The notes below the pieces were generated by a model. The model did not search any database. It worked only from the letters and a program-made list of their open reading frames with translations, and was not told the origin of the DNA. From NCBI RefSeq assembly GCF_001514125.1, contig NZ_KQ948559.1:170542-234541 (forward strand): 64,000 nt of DNA, written 5' to 3'. Position 1 is the first letter of the stretch. The number at the start of each line of letters is the position of its first letter. This DNA comes from Streptomyces longwoodensis. GTDB lineage: Bacteria; Actinomycetota; Actinomycetes; Streptomycetales; Streptomycetaceae. Position numbers and translations under genes: made by a program. Shown piece by piece: positions 35,382-44,354 of this stretch.

Positions 35382-36458
35382 GTGCACACCAAGACCCTCG
35401 TGGCGGCGACGGCCGGCCTCGGCCTGCTCGCGACGCTGTCCGCGTGCGGCTCGTCCGAGGCCAAGGACTCGGCCGACAGCAAGACCGTCACCCTCGTCAG
35501 CCACGACTCGTGGGCCGTGTCGAAGAAGGTGCTCGCCGACTTCGAGAAGCAGTCCGGCTACCGGGTCAAGGTCCTCAAGGACGGCGACGCCGGGCAGGCC
35601 GTCAACAAGGCGGTCCTCACCAAGGACCACCCCCAGGGCGACGTCTTCTTCGGCGTCGACAACACCCTGCTCTCGCGCGCCCTCGACAACGGCCTGTTCC
35701 AGCCGTACCGGGCCGCGGGGCTCGACCAGGTCGGCGCCGCCTACCAGCTCGACCGGGCCGAGCACCGCGTCACGCCCGTCGACTACGGCGACATCTGCGT
35801 CAACTACGACAAGAAGTACTTCGCCGACCACAAGCTCGCCCCGCCCGCCTCCTTCGACGACCTGGTCAAGCCGGCCTACAAGAACCTCCTGGTCACCGAG
35901 AACGCCTCCACCTCCTCGCCCGGCCTCGGCTTCCTGCTCGGCAGCGCCGCGCGGTACGGTGACGCCGGCTGGGAGGGCTACTGGAAGAAGCTGAAGGCTA
36001 ACGGCGTCAAGGTGGTCGACGGCTGGGAGCAGGCCTACAACGAGGAGTTCTCCGGCTCGGCCGGCGGCAAGAAGGCCGGCGGCGACCGGCCGCTCGTCGT
36101 GTCGTACGCCTCCTCGCCGCCCGCCGAGGTGATCTACGCCGACCCCCGGCCCGCCACCGCCCCGACCGGTGTGGCGGCCGGCACCTGCTTCCGCCAGGTC
36201 GAGTTCGCGGGCCTGCTCAGCAACGCCGGGAACACCAAGGGCGGCAAGGCGTTCCTCGACTTCCTGGTCTCCAAGGAGTTCCAGGAGGACATGCCGCTGA
36301 ACATGTTCGTCTACCCGGTCCGGCAGGGTGCCGCGGTCCCCGCCGAGTTCACGCAGTTCGGGCCCGCGGCCAAGGACCCCGAGACCATGGCCCCGGACCG
36401 GATCGCCGCCCACCGCGACCAGTGGGTCACGTCGTGGACCTCGATCGTCCTGAAGTGA
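35382..36458 (+). CDS. thiB: Thiamine ABC transporter substrate-binding lipoprotein
   Basis: 358 residues from the GTG at 35382, preceded by AGGAGG. Signal peptide with lipobox LSAC (Cys near residue 22). The mature part is a periplasmic-binding fold of the iron/thiamine group: VTLVSHDSWAVSKKVLADFEK, GDVFFGVDNTLLSRAL, and TPVDYGDICVNYDKKYF are typical of ThiB. Downstream of a TPP riboswitch it should bind thiamine or a phosphate ester. Overlaps the permease start by 4 bases (GTGA). Confidence 0.92.
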   Translation: MHTKTLVAATAGLGLLATLSACGSSEAKDSADSKTVTLVSHDSWAVSKKVLADFEKQSGYRVKVLKDGDAGQAVNKAVLTKDHPQGDVFFGVDNTLLSRALDNGLFQPYRAAGLDQVGAAYQLDRAEHRVTPVDYGDICVNYDKKYFADHKLAPPASFDDLVKPAYKNLLVTENASTSSPGLGFLLGSAARYGDAGWEGYWKKLKANGVKVVDGWEQAYNEEFSGSAGGKKAGGDRPLVVSYASSPPAEVIYADPRPATAPTGVAAGTCFRQVEFAGLLSNAGNTKGGKAFLDFLVSKEFQEDMPLNMFVYPVRQGAAVPAEFTQFGPAAKDPETMAPDRIAAHRDQWVTSWTSIVLK

Positions 36459-38203
36459 CGGCCGACGCGACGGGCCGCAAGGACCGACCGGACGCCGCGG
36501 GCCGCGGGAGCCGACCCGACGGCCCGGGCCGAGCGGGCCGGCCGCACGGCACGGGCCGTCCCGCCGCGCTCCCGGCGGCCGCGGCCCGGCTCGGGCTGAT
36601 GGTGCTGCCCGTCGCGTTCTTCGGCGTCTTCTTCGCCTACCCCGTCGCCGCGATCGTCGCCCGCGGCCTGCACGCCGACGGGGTCTGGCACCTCGGCCGG
36701 CTCACGGACGTGCTCGCCCGGCCGGACATCCGGCACGTCCTGTGGTTCACCACCTGGCAGGCGTGCGCCTCCACCGCGCTCACGCTCCTCGTCGCGCTGC
36801 CCGGCGCGTACGTGTTCGCGCGCCTCGACTTCCCCGGCAAGCAGGTCCTGCGCGCGGTCGTGACCGTGCCGTTCGTGCTGCCGACGGTCGTCGTCGGCAC
36901 GGCGTTCCTGGCGCTCGTGGGGCGCGGCGGCCTCCTGGACGACCTGTGGGGCGTACGGCTGGACACCACCGTGTGGGCGATCCTGCTCGCGCACGTCTTC
37001 TTCAACTACGCCGTCGTCGTGCGCACCGTGGGCGGGCTGTGGGCGCAGCTCGACCCGCGGCAGGCGGAGGCGGCACGGATGCTGGGCGCCTCGCCGCTGC
37101 GCGCCTGGCGGCAGGTGACGCTGCCCGCGCTCGGCCCGGCCGTCGCCGCGGCCGCGCTGATGGTGTTCCTGTTCACCTTCACCTCGTTCGGCATCGTGCA
37201 GATCCTCGGCGGCCCGACCTTCTCCACCCTGGAGGTGGAGATCTACCGGCAGACCTCCGAGATCTTCGACCTGTCCACCGCGGCCGTGCTCACCCTGGTG
37301 CAGTTCGCCGCCGTCGGCGCGGTCCTCGCCGTGCACGCCTGGACCGTACGGCGGCGGGAGAGCACTCTGCGGCTGGTGGACGCGTCCCGCACCGCGCGCC
37401 GCCCGCGCGGGGCCGGCCAGTGGGCGCTGCTCGCCGGCGTCCTGGCCACGGTCGCCCTGCTGCTCGTGCTGCCGCTGGCGGTGCTGGTGCAACGGTCGTT
37501 CGACGCGCCGGACTTCGCCTACTACCGGGCGCTCACCTCGGACGAGGGCAGCGTGTTCCTCGTCCCGCCGGTCGACGCGATCGGCACCTCGCTCGAGTAC
37601 GCCGCCGCCGCGACCGCCATCGCCCTGCTGATCGGCGGTCTCGCCGCCGCCGTGCTCACCCGCAGGGACGCCGGCCGGCTGGTGCGCGGGTTCGACGCGC
37701 TGCTGATGCTGCCGCTCGGCGTCTCCGCCGTGACCGTCGGCTTCGGCTTCCTCGTCGCCCTCGACGAACCCCCGCTGGACCTGCGCACCAGCTGGATCCT
37801 GGTGCCGCTCGCGCAGGCGCTGGTCGGGGTGCCGTTCGTGATCCGCACCATGCTGCCCGTGCTGCGGGCGGTGGACGACCGGCTGCGCGAGGCGGCGGCC
37901 GTGCTCGGGGCGTCGCCGTGGCGGGTGTGGCGGGAGGTGGACCTGCCGATGGTGCGGCGCGCGCTGGCCGTCGCGGCCGGCTTCGCCTTCGCGGTGTCGC
38001 TGGGCGAGTTCGGCGCCACCGTGTTCATCGCGCGCCCCGACAACCCGACGCTGCCGGTCGCCGTGGCCCGGCTGCTGGGCCGCGCCGGGGAGCTCAACTA
38101 CGGCCAGGCGATGGCCCTTTCGACGATTCTCATGGTGGTGTGCGCGGTGGCCCTGCTGGCGCTGGAGGGGCTGCGGATCGCGGACCGGACGGGGGAGTTC
38201 TGA
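36455..38203 (+). CDS. thiP: Thiamine ABC transporter permease (double domain)
   Basis: 582 residues from the GTG at 36455, overlapping the thiB stop; the frame stays open 33 bases further upstream. About twelve membrane segments in two homologous halves, each with the inner-membrane EAA loop (first half ARMLGASPLRAWRQVTLPAL; second half AAVLGASPWRVWREVDLPMV). This fused arrangement is typical of ThiP. The N-terminal 40 residues are a basic Gly/Arg-rich leader. The stop overlaps the ATPase start by one base. Confidence 0.93.
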   Translation: MTADATGRKDRPDAAGRGSRPDGPGRAGRPHGTGRPAALPAAAARLGLMVLPVAFFGVFFAYPVAAIVARGLHADGVWHLGRLTDVLARPDIRHVLWFTTWQACASTALTLLVALPGAYVFARLDFPGKQVLRAVVTVPFVLPTVVVGTAFLALVGRGGLLDDLWGVRLDTTVWAILLAHVFFNYAVVVRTVGGLWAQLDPRQAEAARMLGASPLRAWRQVTLPALGPAVAAAALMVFLFTFTSFGIVQILGGPTFSTLEVEIYRQTSEIFDLSTAAVLTLVQFAAVGAVLAVHAWTVRRRESTLRLVDASRTARRPRGAGQWALLAGVLATVALLLVLPLAVLVQRSFDAPDFAYYRALTSDEGSVFLVPPVDAIGTSLEYAAAATAIALLIGGLAAAVLTRRDAGRLVRGFDALLMLPLGVSAVTVGFGFLVALDEPPLDLRTSWILVPLAQALVGVPFVIRTMLPVLRAVDDRLREAAAVLGASPWRVWREVDLPMVRRALAVAAGFAFAVSLGEFGATVFIARPDNPTLPVAVARLLGRAGELNYGQAMALSTILMVVCAVALLALEGLRIADRTGEF

Positions 38204-39222
38204 TGCTGCTGGCTCTGGAGCGGGCGACCGTGCGGTTCGGCGGGCGGCCGGTGCTCGACGCCGTCGACCTGGAGGTGGCCGAACACCAGGTGGTGTGCGT
38301 GCTCGGGCCGAGCGGCAGCGGCAAGTCGACGCTGCTGCGGGCCGTGGCCGGACTCCAGCGCCTGGACGACGGGCGGGTGCTGCTGGACGGCCGCGACCAG
38401 GCGGGCGTGCCCCCGCACCGGCGGGGCGTGGGGCTGATGTTCCAGGACCACCAGCTCTTCCCGCAGCGGGACGTCGCCGGGAACGTGGCCTTCGGGCTGC
38501 GCATGCACGGCGCGTCCAGGAAGCACCAGGACGCGCGGGTGGGGGAGTTGCTGGACCTGGTCGGACTGCCGGGCGCGGGGCGGCGGGCCGTGACGGCGCT
38601 GTCCGGGGGCGAGCAGCAGCGCGTGGCGCTCGCCCGGGCCCTCGCGCCCAGCCCCCGGCTGCTGATGCTGGACGAGCCCCTCGGCCAGCTCGACCGGTCC
38701 CTGCGGGAGCGGCTGGTGGTCGAACTGCGGGAGCTGTTCGGCCGGTTGGGCACCACCGTGCTCGCCGTGACCCACGACCAGGGTGAGGCGTTCGCGCTCG
38801 CCGACCGGGTCGTGGTGATGCGGGACGGGCGGATCGCCCAGTCCGGCACGCCCCTCGAGGTGTGGCAGCGCCCGGCGGACGCCTTCGTGGCCCGCTTCCT
38901 CGGCTTCGGCAACGTGGTGCCCGCGACCGTCGCGGGGGAGGCCGCGGACACGCCCTGGGGCAAGGTCCCGGTGCCGCCCGGCTCGGCGCAGGGTGAGCGG
39001 ACGCTGCTGGTCCGCCCGGCCGGGGTCCGGCTGGTCGCCGCCGACGCGGGGCTGCGCTGCCGGGTGAGCGCCCGCACCTTCCAGGGCACGCACGTCGCCG
39101 TGCACCTCCAGCCGGAGGACGCGCCCCGCCTGGAGGCGGCCTGCGCCCTGCGGGACGCCCCGGAGGCCGGGACGGAGGTCGGCGTGGAGTTCGACGCGGC
39201 GGACGTGGTCGTCCTCGGCTGA
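38203..39222 (+). CDS. thiQ: Thiamine ABC transporter ATPase
   Basis: 339 residues, ATG overlapping the thiP stop (TGATG). Walker A GPSGSGKST, Q-loop in MFQDHQLFPQ, signature LSGGEQQRVALARA, Walker B LLMLDEPLGQLD, and a switch His in VTHDQ. The C-terminal 100 residues form a TOBE-like regulatory domain, longer than E. coli ThiQ. It completes a riboswitch-controlled three-gene importer. A hairpin follows before the convergent LAETG gene. Confidence 0.93.
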   Translation: MLLALERATVRFGGRPVLDAVDLEVAEHQVVCVLGPSGSGKSTLLRAVAGLQRLDDGRVLLDGRDQAGVPPHRRGVGLMFQDHQLFPQRDVAGNVAFGLRMHGASRKHQDARVGELLDLVGLPGAGRRAVTALSGGEQQRVALARALAPSPRLLMLDEPLGQLDRSLRERLVVELRELFGRLGTTVLAVTHDQGEAFALADRVVVMRDGRIAQSGTPLEVWQRPADAFVARFLGFGNVVPATVAGEAADTPWGKVPVPPGSAQGERTLLVRPAGVRLVAADAGLRCRVSARTFQGTHVAVHLQPEDAPRLEAACALRDAPEAGTEVGVEFDAADVVVLG

Positions 39223-39302
39223 GGCGCACGGGGGGCGGGTCGTCCCCGGCTCAAGCGCGGCGTCCTCGGCCGAGACGCACGAGCACGCCCTCGGGGACGC
39301 GA

Positions 39303-39330
39303 ACGGCCCGCCCCCGAGGGGACGGGCCGT
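39303..39330. terminator. Bidirectional hairpin terminator
   Basis: ACGGCCCG at 39303-39310 pairs with CGGGCCGT at 39323-39330; the loop contains further CCCC/GGGG pairing. It lies between the convergent thiQ and LAETG-protein genes and can serve both. Confidence 0.7.
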
Positions 39331-39351
39331 CCGTGTGGCTCGGCGGGACGC

Positions 39352-40074
39352 TCAGTGGCGGTTGCCGGCTCCCCGTCGGCGCATGCCGAAGAAGACGGCG
39401 GCGCCGCCGACCACGACCAGGGCGGCCGCGATCCCGGCGATCACGGGGGTGTTGGAGTCGGCGCCGGTCTCGGCCAGGTTGGACTCCTGGGCCGCGGGCG
39501 AGATGTCGTTGCCGCCCGGAGCGGGCGCCGCGGCGCTGCCGCTCGCGGTGGCGGTCGCGTCGGAGGGGGCGGGTGTGGCGGTGTCGGACGGCGTGGAGGG
39601 GGAGGGCGAGGGCTTCCCGGTCGCCGACTGCGAGGTGGAGGGCGAGGGCTTGGCGGTCTGCTCGGCCGCGCAGGCCTTGGCCGGGGCGGTCAGCAGCGGG
39701 ATGTCGTCGTTGACGAAGGTCTTGTTGCCCCGGGTCGCCGTGACGTGGACCCGGTAGACGGCGCCGGGCTTCCACTCCTCGGCGAACTGCACCTGGGCGC
39801 CGCCCTTGGTGCCGATGACCGTCTGCTCGCCGACCTGGCGGAGGTCGCTGCCGTTGTTCTCCAGGTACACGGTGACGACCGCGGGCACGCCCGAGGCGTC
39901 CTTGTCGGTGACGGTGATGACGCCCTTGCCGCCGTCGCAGAGGGCCGCGGCGGAGAAGTCCGCGAGGGAGCAGGCGAGGGCGCTGCCCGCGGCGCTCAGG
40001 GCGAGGGCGGCCGAGGCGGCGCTGACACCGAGGATGCGCGCCGAACGGGCGGCTATACGACGGTTGTGGGACAC
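39352..40074 (-). CDS. Sortase-anchored cell-wall protein (LAETG)
   Basis: 240 residues, GTG start. Signal peptide with AxA-like end near residue 34, then a small folded region of about 100 residues with cysteines, then a Ser/Thr/Pro/Ala linker (PSPSTSQS etc.). The C-terminal sorting signal is LAETG followed by a hydrophobic segment and RRRGAGNRH. LAxTG is the site used by class E sortases of Streptomyces. The extracellular part, with VITVTDKDASGVPAVVTVYLENN, looks like a beta-sandwich; function unknown. Confidence 0.85.
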   Translation of the reverse strand: MSHNRRIAARSARILGVSAASAALALSAAGSALACSLADFSAAALCDGGKGVITVTDKDASGVPAVVTVYLENNGSDLRQVGEQTVIGTKGGAQVQFAEEWKPGAVYRVHVTATRGNKTFVNDDIPLLTAPAKACAAEQTAKPSPSTSQSATGKPSPSPSTPSDTATPAPSDATATASGSAAAPAPGGNDISPAAQESNLAETGADSNTPVIAGIAAALVVVGGAAVFFGMRRRGAGNRH

Positions 40075-40235
40075 GTTTGTCCTTTTCGGGGGCTACAACT
40101 GCGGGGGGTGGAGGGGGAGGTGGTGTCGCCGGTCGCAGTGGGCGACGCCAGTCCCAGCTGGCTCACAGGTCTATAAGCGTTCCATAACAACTGTCAACGC
40201 GCAGCCGCCCCCCGGCGGTTGCCTTTGCCCACTCA

Positions 40236-41456
40236 TTAACCGCCGAGACGTTTCAACGCCTCCGGCGCCTCCTCGATCCGGTCAACGAGGGCGATACGGG
40301 ACTCCATGGAGCGTTCCCGGGCGAGTGCGCGCAGCAGCGGCCAGGCGGGCAGCCGCTGCGTCCAGTGCGCCCGGTCCACCAGCACCATGGGCCGCGGCTC
40401 GCCCCGCGACCCGTAGTAGTTGGGCGTCGCGCTGTCGAAGATCTCCTGTACGGTGCCGGCGGCGCCTGGCAGGAACACCACGCCCGCGGTGGAGCGGGCC
40501 AGGAGGCCGTCCTCGCGCAGGGCGTTGGCGAAGTACTTGGCAATGTGCGAGGCGAACGGGTTCGGCGGCTCGTGGCCGTAGAACCACGTGGGGATGCCGA
40601 CCGAGCGACCGCCGTCTGGCCAGTTCCCGCGCACCTCGAAGGCGGCGCGGGCCCAGTCGGTGACCGAGGGCCGGAAGCCGGGCACCTTGGCGAGGAGGCG
40701 CAGGGCCTCGCCGAGCATCGCGTCGTCGAACGGGGCGGCGTAGGCACCGAGGTTGGCGGCCTCCATCGCGCCCGGGCCGCCGCCCGTCGCCACCGTCAGT
40801 CCGGCGCGGGCCAGTTCACGGCCGAGGCGGGCGGCACCGGCGTAGTCGTCCGTCCCGCGGGCCATGGCGTGGCCGCCCATGACTCCCACCACCGGCGCGC
40901 CGGCGAGGAGTTCGTCGAGGGCGTCCGAGACGGCGTCGTCGTGGATCGAGCGCAGCATCGAGGAGAAGATGTCGCCGTCGGACCGGGTCCGCTGGAACCA
41001 GGTGTAGCTCAGGGCGTCCGGCGTCGCCTCGTAGCCGCCGTCGAGCCCGGCGAACAGCTCGTCGGGCGAGTAGACCAGACCGCGGTAGGGGTCGAAGGGC
41101 AGCCCCGGGACCGGCGGGAAGACCAGGGCACCCGAGGTCCGGGCGTGGGCCGCGGCCCGCGGGGTCATCGGGCAGCCGAGGAAGACGGCGCCCGCGGTGT
41201 CGAGTCCCAGCAGGGTCTCCGTGCGGCCGGTGAGATCCACGGACTGCACGCGGTAACGGGCCAGCGTGCCGTGCCGGGAGACGACCTCGTCGAACTCGGC
41301 GAGCGTCTCTATCTCACGGTCGTGGCACCCGTCGTACGGCTGGGGCGGCAGCGCGGTGGCGGGTGCGGCCGGCGGGGTCGGTCCGGGGGAACCGCCGGAC
41401 CCGGACGGCCGGTTCGGCTCGGACGGGGGCTGCGGCGGGGCGGGTGTCGGATGCAC
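40236..41456 (-). CDS. LOG-family (lysine decarboxylase-like) protein
   Basis: 406 residues from the GTG at 41456; the frame extends 15 codons further upstream, so the start is uncertain. Rossmann-like fold: VVGVMGGHAMARG, ATGGGPGAMEAANLGAY and a PGxxGTxxE motif as PGAAGTVQEIFD. LOG proteins release active cytokinins from ribotides or are (deoxy)nucleotide phosphoribohydrolases. This is the long form with an N-terminal extension of about 190 residues, whose substrate is unclear. Confidence 0.82.
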   Translation of the reverse strand: MHPTPAPPQPPSEPNRPSGSGGSPGPTPPAAPATALPPQPYDGCHDREIETLAEFDEVVSRHGTLARYRVQSVDLTGRTETLLGLDTAGAVFLGCPMTPRAAAHARTSGALVFPPVPGLPFDPYRGLVYSPDELFAGLDGGYEATPDALSYTWFQRTRSDGDIFSSMLRSIHDDAVSDALDELLAGAPVVGVMGGHAMARGTDDYAGAARLGRELARAGLTVATGGGPGAMEAANLGAYAAPFDDAMLGEALRLLAKVPGFRPSVTDWARAAFEVRGNWPDGGRSVGIPTWFYGHEPPNPFASHIAKYFANALREDGLLARSTAGVVFLPGAAGTVQEIFDSATPNYYGSRGEPRPMVLVDRAHWTQRLPAWPLLRALARERSMESRIALVDRIEEAPEALKRLGG

Positions 41457-41531
41457 CCGCCCATGCTGGCACAGCCGTTCGACAGCGGGTGAGCCCCGCA
41501 CGCGGCCGGGTCGGCCCTCGGCCGCGTCGGC

Positions 41532-41954
41532 TCAGCCCTCGATCGCGGTCGGGTCCATCCAGATGACCTCCCAGGTGTGGCCGTCGAGGTCGTCGAAGGA
41601 GCGGCCGTACATGAAGCCCATGTCCTGGGTGCGGCCGCTGGACGTCGCGCCGGACGCCAGCGCGCGGTCCACCAGTTCGTCGACCTTGTCGCGGCTCTCG
41701 GCGCTCAGCGCGATCAGCACCTCGCTGGTCTTCGCGCTGTCCGCGATCTCCTTGTCGGTGAACGTCGCGTAGAACGGCTTGGTCAGCAGCATCGCCACGA
41801 TCGTGTCGCTGATCACGACGGAGGCCGCGTTCTCGTCGCTGAACTGCGCGTTGATCGAGTAACCCAGCCCGGTGAAGAACTTCTTGGAGGCGTCGAGGTC
41901 GTTCACGGGCAGGTTGACGAAGATCATCTGCTGGTAGCCGGAGGGCGCGGTCAT
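41532..41954 (-). CDS. VOC-family (glyoxalase-like) protein
   Basis: 140 residues from the ATG at 41954 with GGGAGAG upstream. Two beta-alpha-beta-beta-beta repeats, beginning IFVNLPVNDLDASKKFFTGLGY and ending GRSFDDLDGHTWEVIWMDP. Glu and His ligand positions are plausible. It resembles the lactoylglutathione-lyase-like group that may act on small metabolites or confer resistance. No specific substrate can be assigned. Confidence 0.85.
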   Translation of the reverse strand: MTAPSGYQQMIFVNLPVNDLDASKKFFTGLGYSINAQFSDENAASVVISDTIVAMLLTKPFYATFTDKEIADSAKTSEVLIALSAESRDKVDELVDRALASGATSSGRTQDMGFMYGRSFDDLDGHTWEVIWMDPTAIEG

Positions 41955-42048
41955 GGGTCTCTCCCGTTCGGTGCCGGTGGTGTCCTGTCGTGCTGTTCGG
42001 TGGGGTGGACCCGGGGTCCCGCCGGAACTCATCGGTCGGCGCGGAACG

Positions 42049-43428
42049 TCATCCGGCCAGCGGCACGGAGGCCAGTTCGGCCACGAGCACGGTGAGCGGG
42101 ACGAACACCGCCAGCAGCGCTCCCGCGCGCAGGGCGGCCGCGCCGCGCAGCGCCGTGGCCGGGGCACCGAGCCGCAGCAGGGCGGCGGTCGTCCCGGCAC
42201 GGGCCTGGCGGGCCTCCACGGCGGCGGTGCCCAGGGTGGCGAGGGCACAGCCGGCCACCACGAGCCCGCCCAGGACGGTCAGCGGACCGGCGGTGGCGGA
42301 GTCGGCGCCCAGGGCGGCCAGCGCGTAGGCGCCCGAGGCCACCGCGCACAGCACGCCCACGGGACGGCCGATGCGGGTCGCCTCCTCCATCAGCCCGCGT
42401 CCCGCGAGGAGACGGACCGCGCCGGGGTGGGCGGACTGCAGCAGGCGGCCGCACAGGTGGGTGAGGCCGGGCCCGGCGAGGGCCAGGCCGAGGACGGTGA
42501 GGGTCCAGCCCAGCAGGACGGCGCCGGGGCCGTGCAGCCCGCCGGGGAGTCGGAGACCGGCCGCCGTCGCCTCGCCGCCGGTGTACGCCTCGACCGCGAG
42601 GCCGGCGGCGAGGAGGGCCGCGCCCCAGGGGAGCGCGGTGGGGTTCGGCCGGGGCGGGGCCGGCCGGGGGGCGGCGCCGTTCAGCGGGGTGTCGGCTTCC
42701 GTCGGCCCGGGCCCGGGCGTGGGGAGGGCGTCGCTCTCGGCCGGCCGGGAGCCGTTGACCGCGACGGGAGGGGACGGGTCCGTGCCGGCCGCCCCGTGGG
42801 GGGTTTCCCCCGGCCCGCCCGTCGAGTCCGCGCGCCCGCCCGCGCCGCCCGCCGCCTGCGCCGCCTGGCGGCCCACCCGTCCGAGGGTGCGGGTCGCCGC
42901 GCGTGTGGCCAGGAGGGTGTCGCGGGGGCGCAGCATCACGGCGACCGCGAGCGAGCAGGTCAGCGGGGTGAGGGAGAGCAGGGTGAGGGCGCCGGGGAGG
43001 GGCAGCGGCCGGTCCGGGGCGAGGAACTCCCACCGGACCCCGTCGAACGGCAGGCCCGTGAGGTCGCCGCGCAGGTGGAGGAAGACCAGCAGCGCCAGCA
43101 GGGAGCCGAGCACGCTCGACAGGGCCGTCGTCGTGGCCGAGACGGCCATCAGCCGGGCCGGTCCGAGCCCGATCGCCGCGAGGCCCGGGCGGGGCCGGGT
43201 ACCGGGGTCCGTGCGGGCCACGGCCGTGGCGAGGTGGGCCGTCGCGGCCAGCGGGACCGCGCACCAGCCCAGCCGCAGCAGCGAGGCCGTGGACGCCCAC
43301 GGGTGACCGAGGGCGTAGCCGAGGGTGGACAGCAGCAGGAAGCCCGTGCCCGCCGAGGCCGCCGCCACCAGGAGGCGGCGCAGCTGCACGGCCGGCCGGG
43401 CGCTGTGGGTCAGGCGGAGAGCGAGCAC
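42049..43428 (-). CDS. ABC transporter permease-like membrane protein
   Basis: 459 residues from the GTG at 43428, overlapping the ATPase gene by 19 bases. About eight membrane segments in two groups with a long hydrophilic Pro/Gly/Ala-rich loop between them (about residues 200-270). The first group resembles a degenerate FtsX/MacB-like arrangement (LLSTLGYALGHPWAS, AVSATTTALSSVLGSLLALLVFLHL). It pairs with the adjacent ATPase. Substrate unknown. Confidence 0.7.
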   Translation of the reverse strand: MLALRLTHSARPAVQLRRLLVAAASAGTGFLLLSTLGYALGHPWASTASLLRLGWCAVPLAATAHLATAVARTDPGTRPRPGLAAIGLGPARLMAVSATTTALSSVLGSLLALLVFLHLRGDLTGLPFDGVRWEFLAPDRPLPLPGALTLLSLTPLTCSLAVAVMLRPRDTLLATRAATRTLGRVGRQAAQAAGGAGGRADSTGGPGETPHGAAGTDPSPPVAVNGSRPAESDALPTPGPGPTEADTPLNGAAPRPAPPRPNPTALPWGAALLAAGLAVEAYTGGEATAAGLRLPGGLHGPGAVLLGWTLTVLGLALAGPGLTHLCGRLLQSAHPGAVRLLAGRGLMEEATRIGRPVGVLCAVASGAYALAALGADSATAGPLTVLGGLVVAGCALATLGTAAVEARQARAGTTAALLRLGAPATALRGAAALRAGALLAVFVPLTVLVAELASVPLAG

Positions 43429-44150
43429 GCGGCCCGGCCCTCCGACTCGCCGACCGGCGGCAGGTGGACGGTGTGCACGCGGCGGCCGTCCAGGAGGCAG
43501 ACCGTGCGGTCGGCCACCGCGGCCGTCTCCGGGTCGTGGGTCGCGAGGACGACCGTGATGCCGTGGGAGCGCGCGGCCGTGGTGAGGGTGCGCAGGACGT
43601 GGGCGCGGTCGGCGCGGTGCAGGGGCGCGGTCGGCTCGTCGGCGAACAGCACCGCCGGCGCCGGGGCCAACGCCCGGGCGAAGCACACCCGTTGGCGTTC
43701 GGCCTGGGTCAGCTCGTGCGGGCGCAGCCGGGACTTGTCGCCGACGTCGAGGCGGTCGAGCCACTCCTGGGCGGCCACCTTGGCCCGGCGGCGGCCGGTG
43801 CCGCGCAGCATCAGGGGCAGGGCCGTGTTCTCCCAGACGTTCAGCTCGGGCACCAGGAGCGGCACGGGGTCGATCCAGCCGAAGCGGTCGCGGCGCAGGC
43901 GTTCGCGGGCGACCGGGCCGAGGGTGTGCACGGGGGCGCTGTTGAACCAGACCTCGCCGCTCCCGGCCCGCACCAGCCCGGACAGACAGCTCAGCAGGGT
44001 CGTCTTGCCGCTGCCGCGCGGGCCGCTGACGGCGAGGACCTCGCCCTCGCGGACGCCGACCGAGACCCCGCCGAGCGCGGGGGAGCCGTCCCGGTGCGTG
44101 AAGTGCAGGGAGCGTGCCCAGAGCACGTCGTTGTCCGGCGGGGCCTCCAT
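43410..44150 (-). CDS. ABC transporter ATPase with degenerate signature motif
   Basis: 246 residues from the ATG at 44150 (GAGG 8 bases upstream); a GTG three codons earlier is also possible. MacB/LolD-like ATPase. Walker A GPRGSGKTT, Q-loop replaced (FGWIDPVPLL), Walker B VLFADEPTAP and switch His in LATHD are present. The signature motif reads LTQAERQRV instead of LSGGQ-type, so the usual Ser and both Gly are missing. This may weaken ATP hydrolysis. Last bases overlap the permease gene. Confidence 0.85.
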   Translation of the reverse strand: MEAPPDNDVLWARSLHFTHRDGSPALGGVSVGVREGEVLAVSGPRGSGKTTLLSCLSGLVRAGSGEVWFNSAPVHTLGPVARERLRRDRFGWIDPVPLLVPELNVWENTALPLMLRGTGRRRAKVAAQEWLDRLDVGDKSRLRPHELTQAERQRVCFARALAPAPAVLFADEPTAPLHRADRAHVLRTLTTAARSHGITVVLATHDPETAAVADRTVCLLDGRRVHTVHLPPVGESEGRAACSLSA

Positions 44151-44271
44151 GGCGTACACCTCGGTTCAGATCTGTGGTTCCCGTGCCCTTCCCCCGACCG
44201 GGGGAACGAAGGCGGGGTCGATCGGTCACTGGGCACGCTAGGCAGCCGTGGCCGGGAGGCCGGACAGCACG

Positions 44272-44318
44272 CGGCCCCGGGCGCCCGTTTCTCACTCGAA
44301 CGGGCGGCACCGGGGCCG
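44272..44318 (-). terminator. Two-part hairpin after the aminotransferase gene
   Basis: Outer arms CGGCCCCGG (44272-44280) and its complement (44310-44318), and inner GCCCGTT (44283-44289)/AACGGGC (44299-44305). It lies 37 bases downstream of the minus-strand aminotransferase stop. Confidence 0.7.
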
Positions 44319-44354
44319 TCGTTGGTCTGCCTTACCGACGATCGCCACCGTCGG

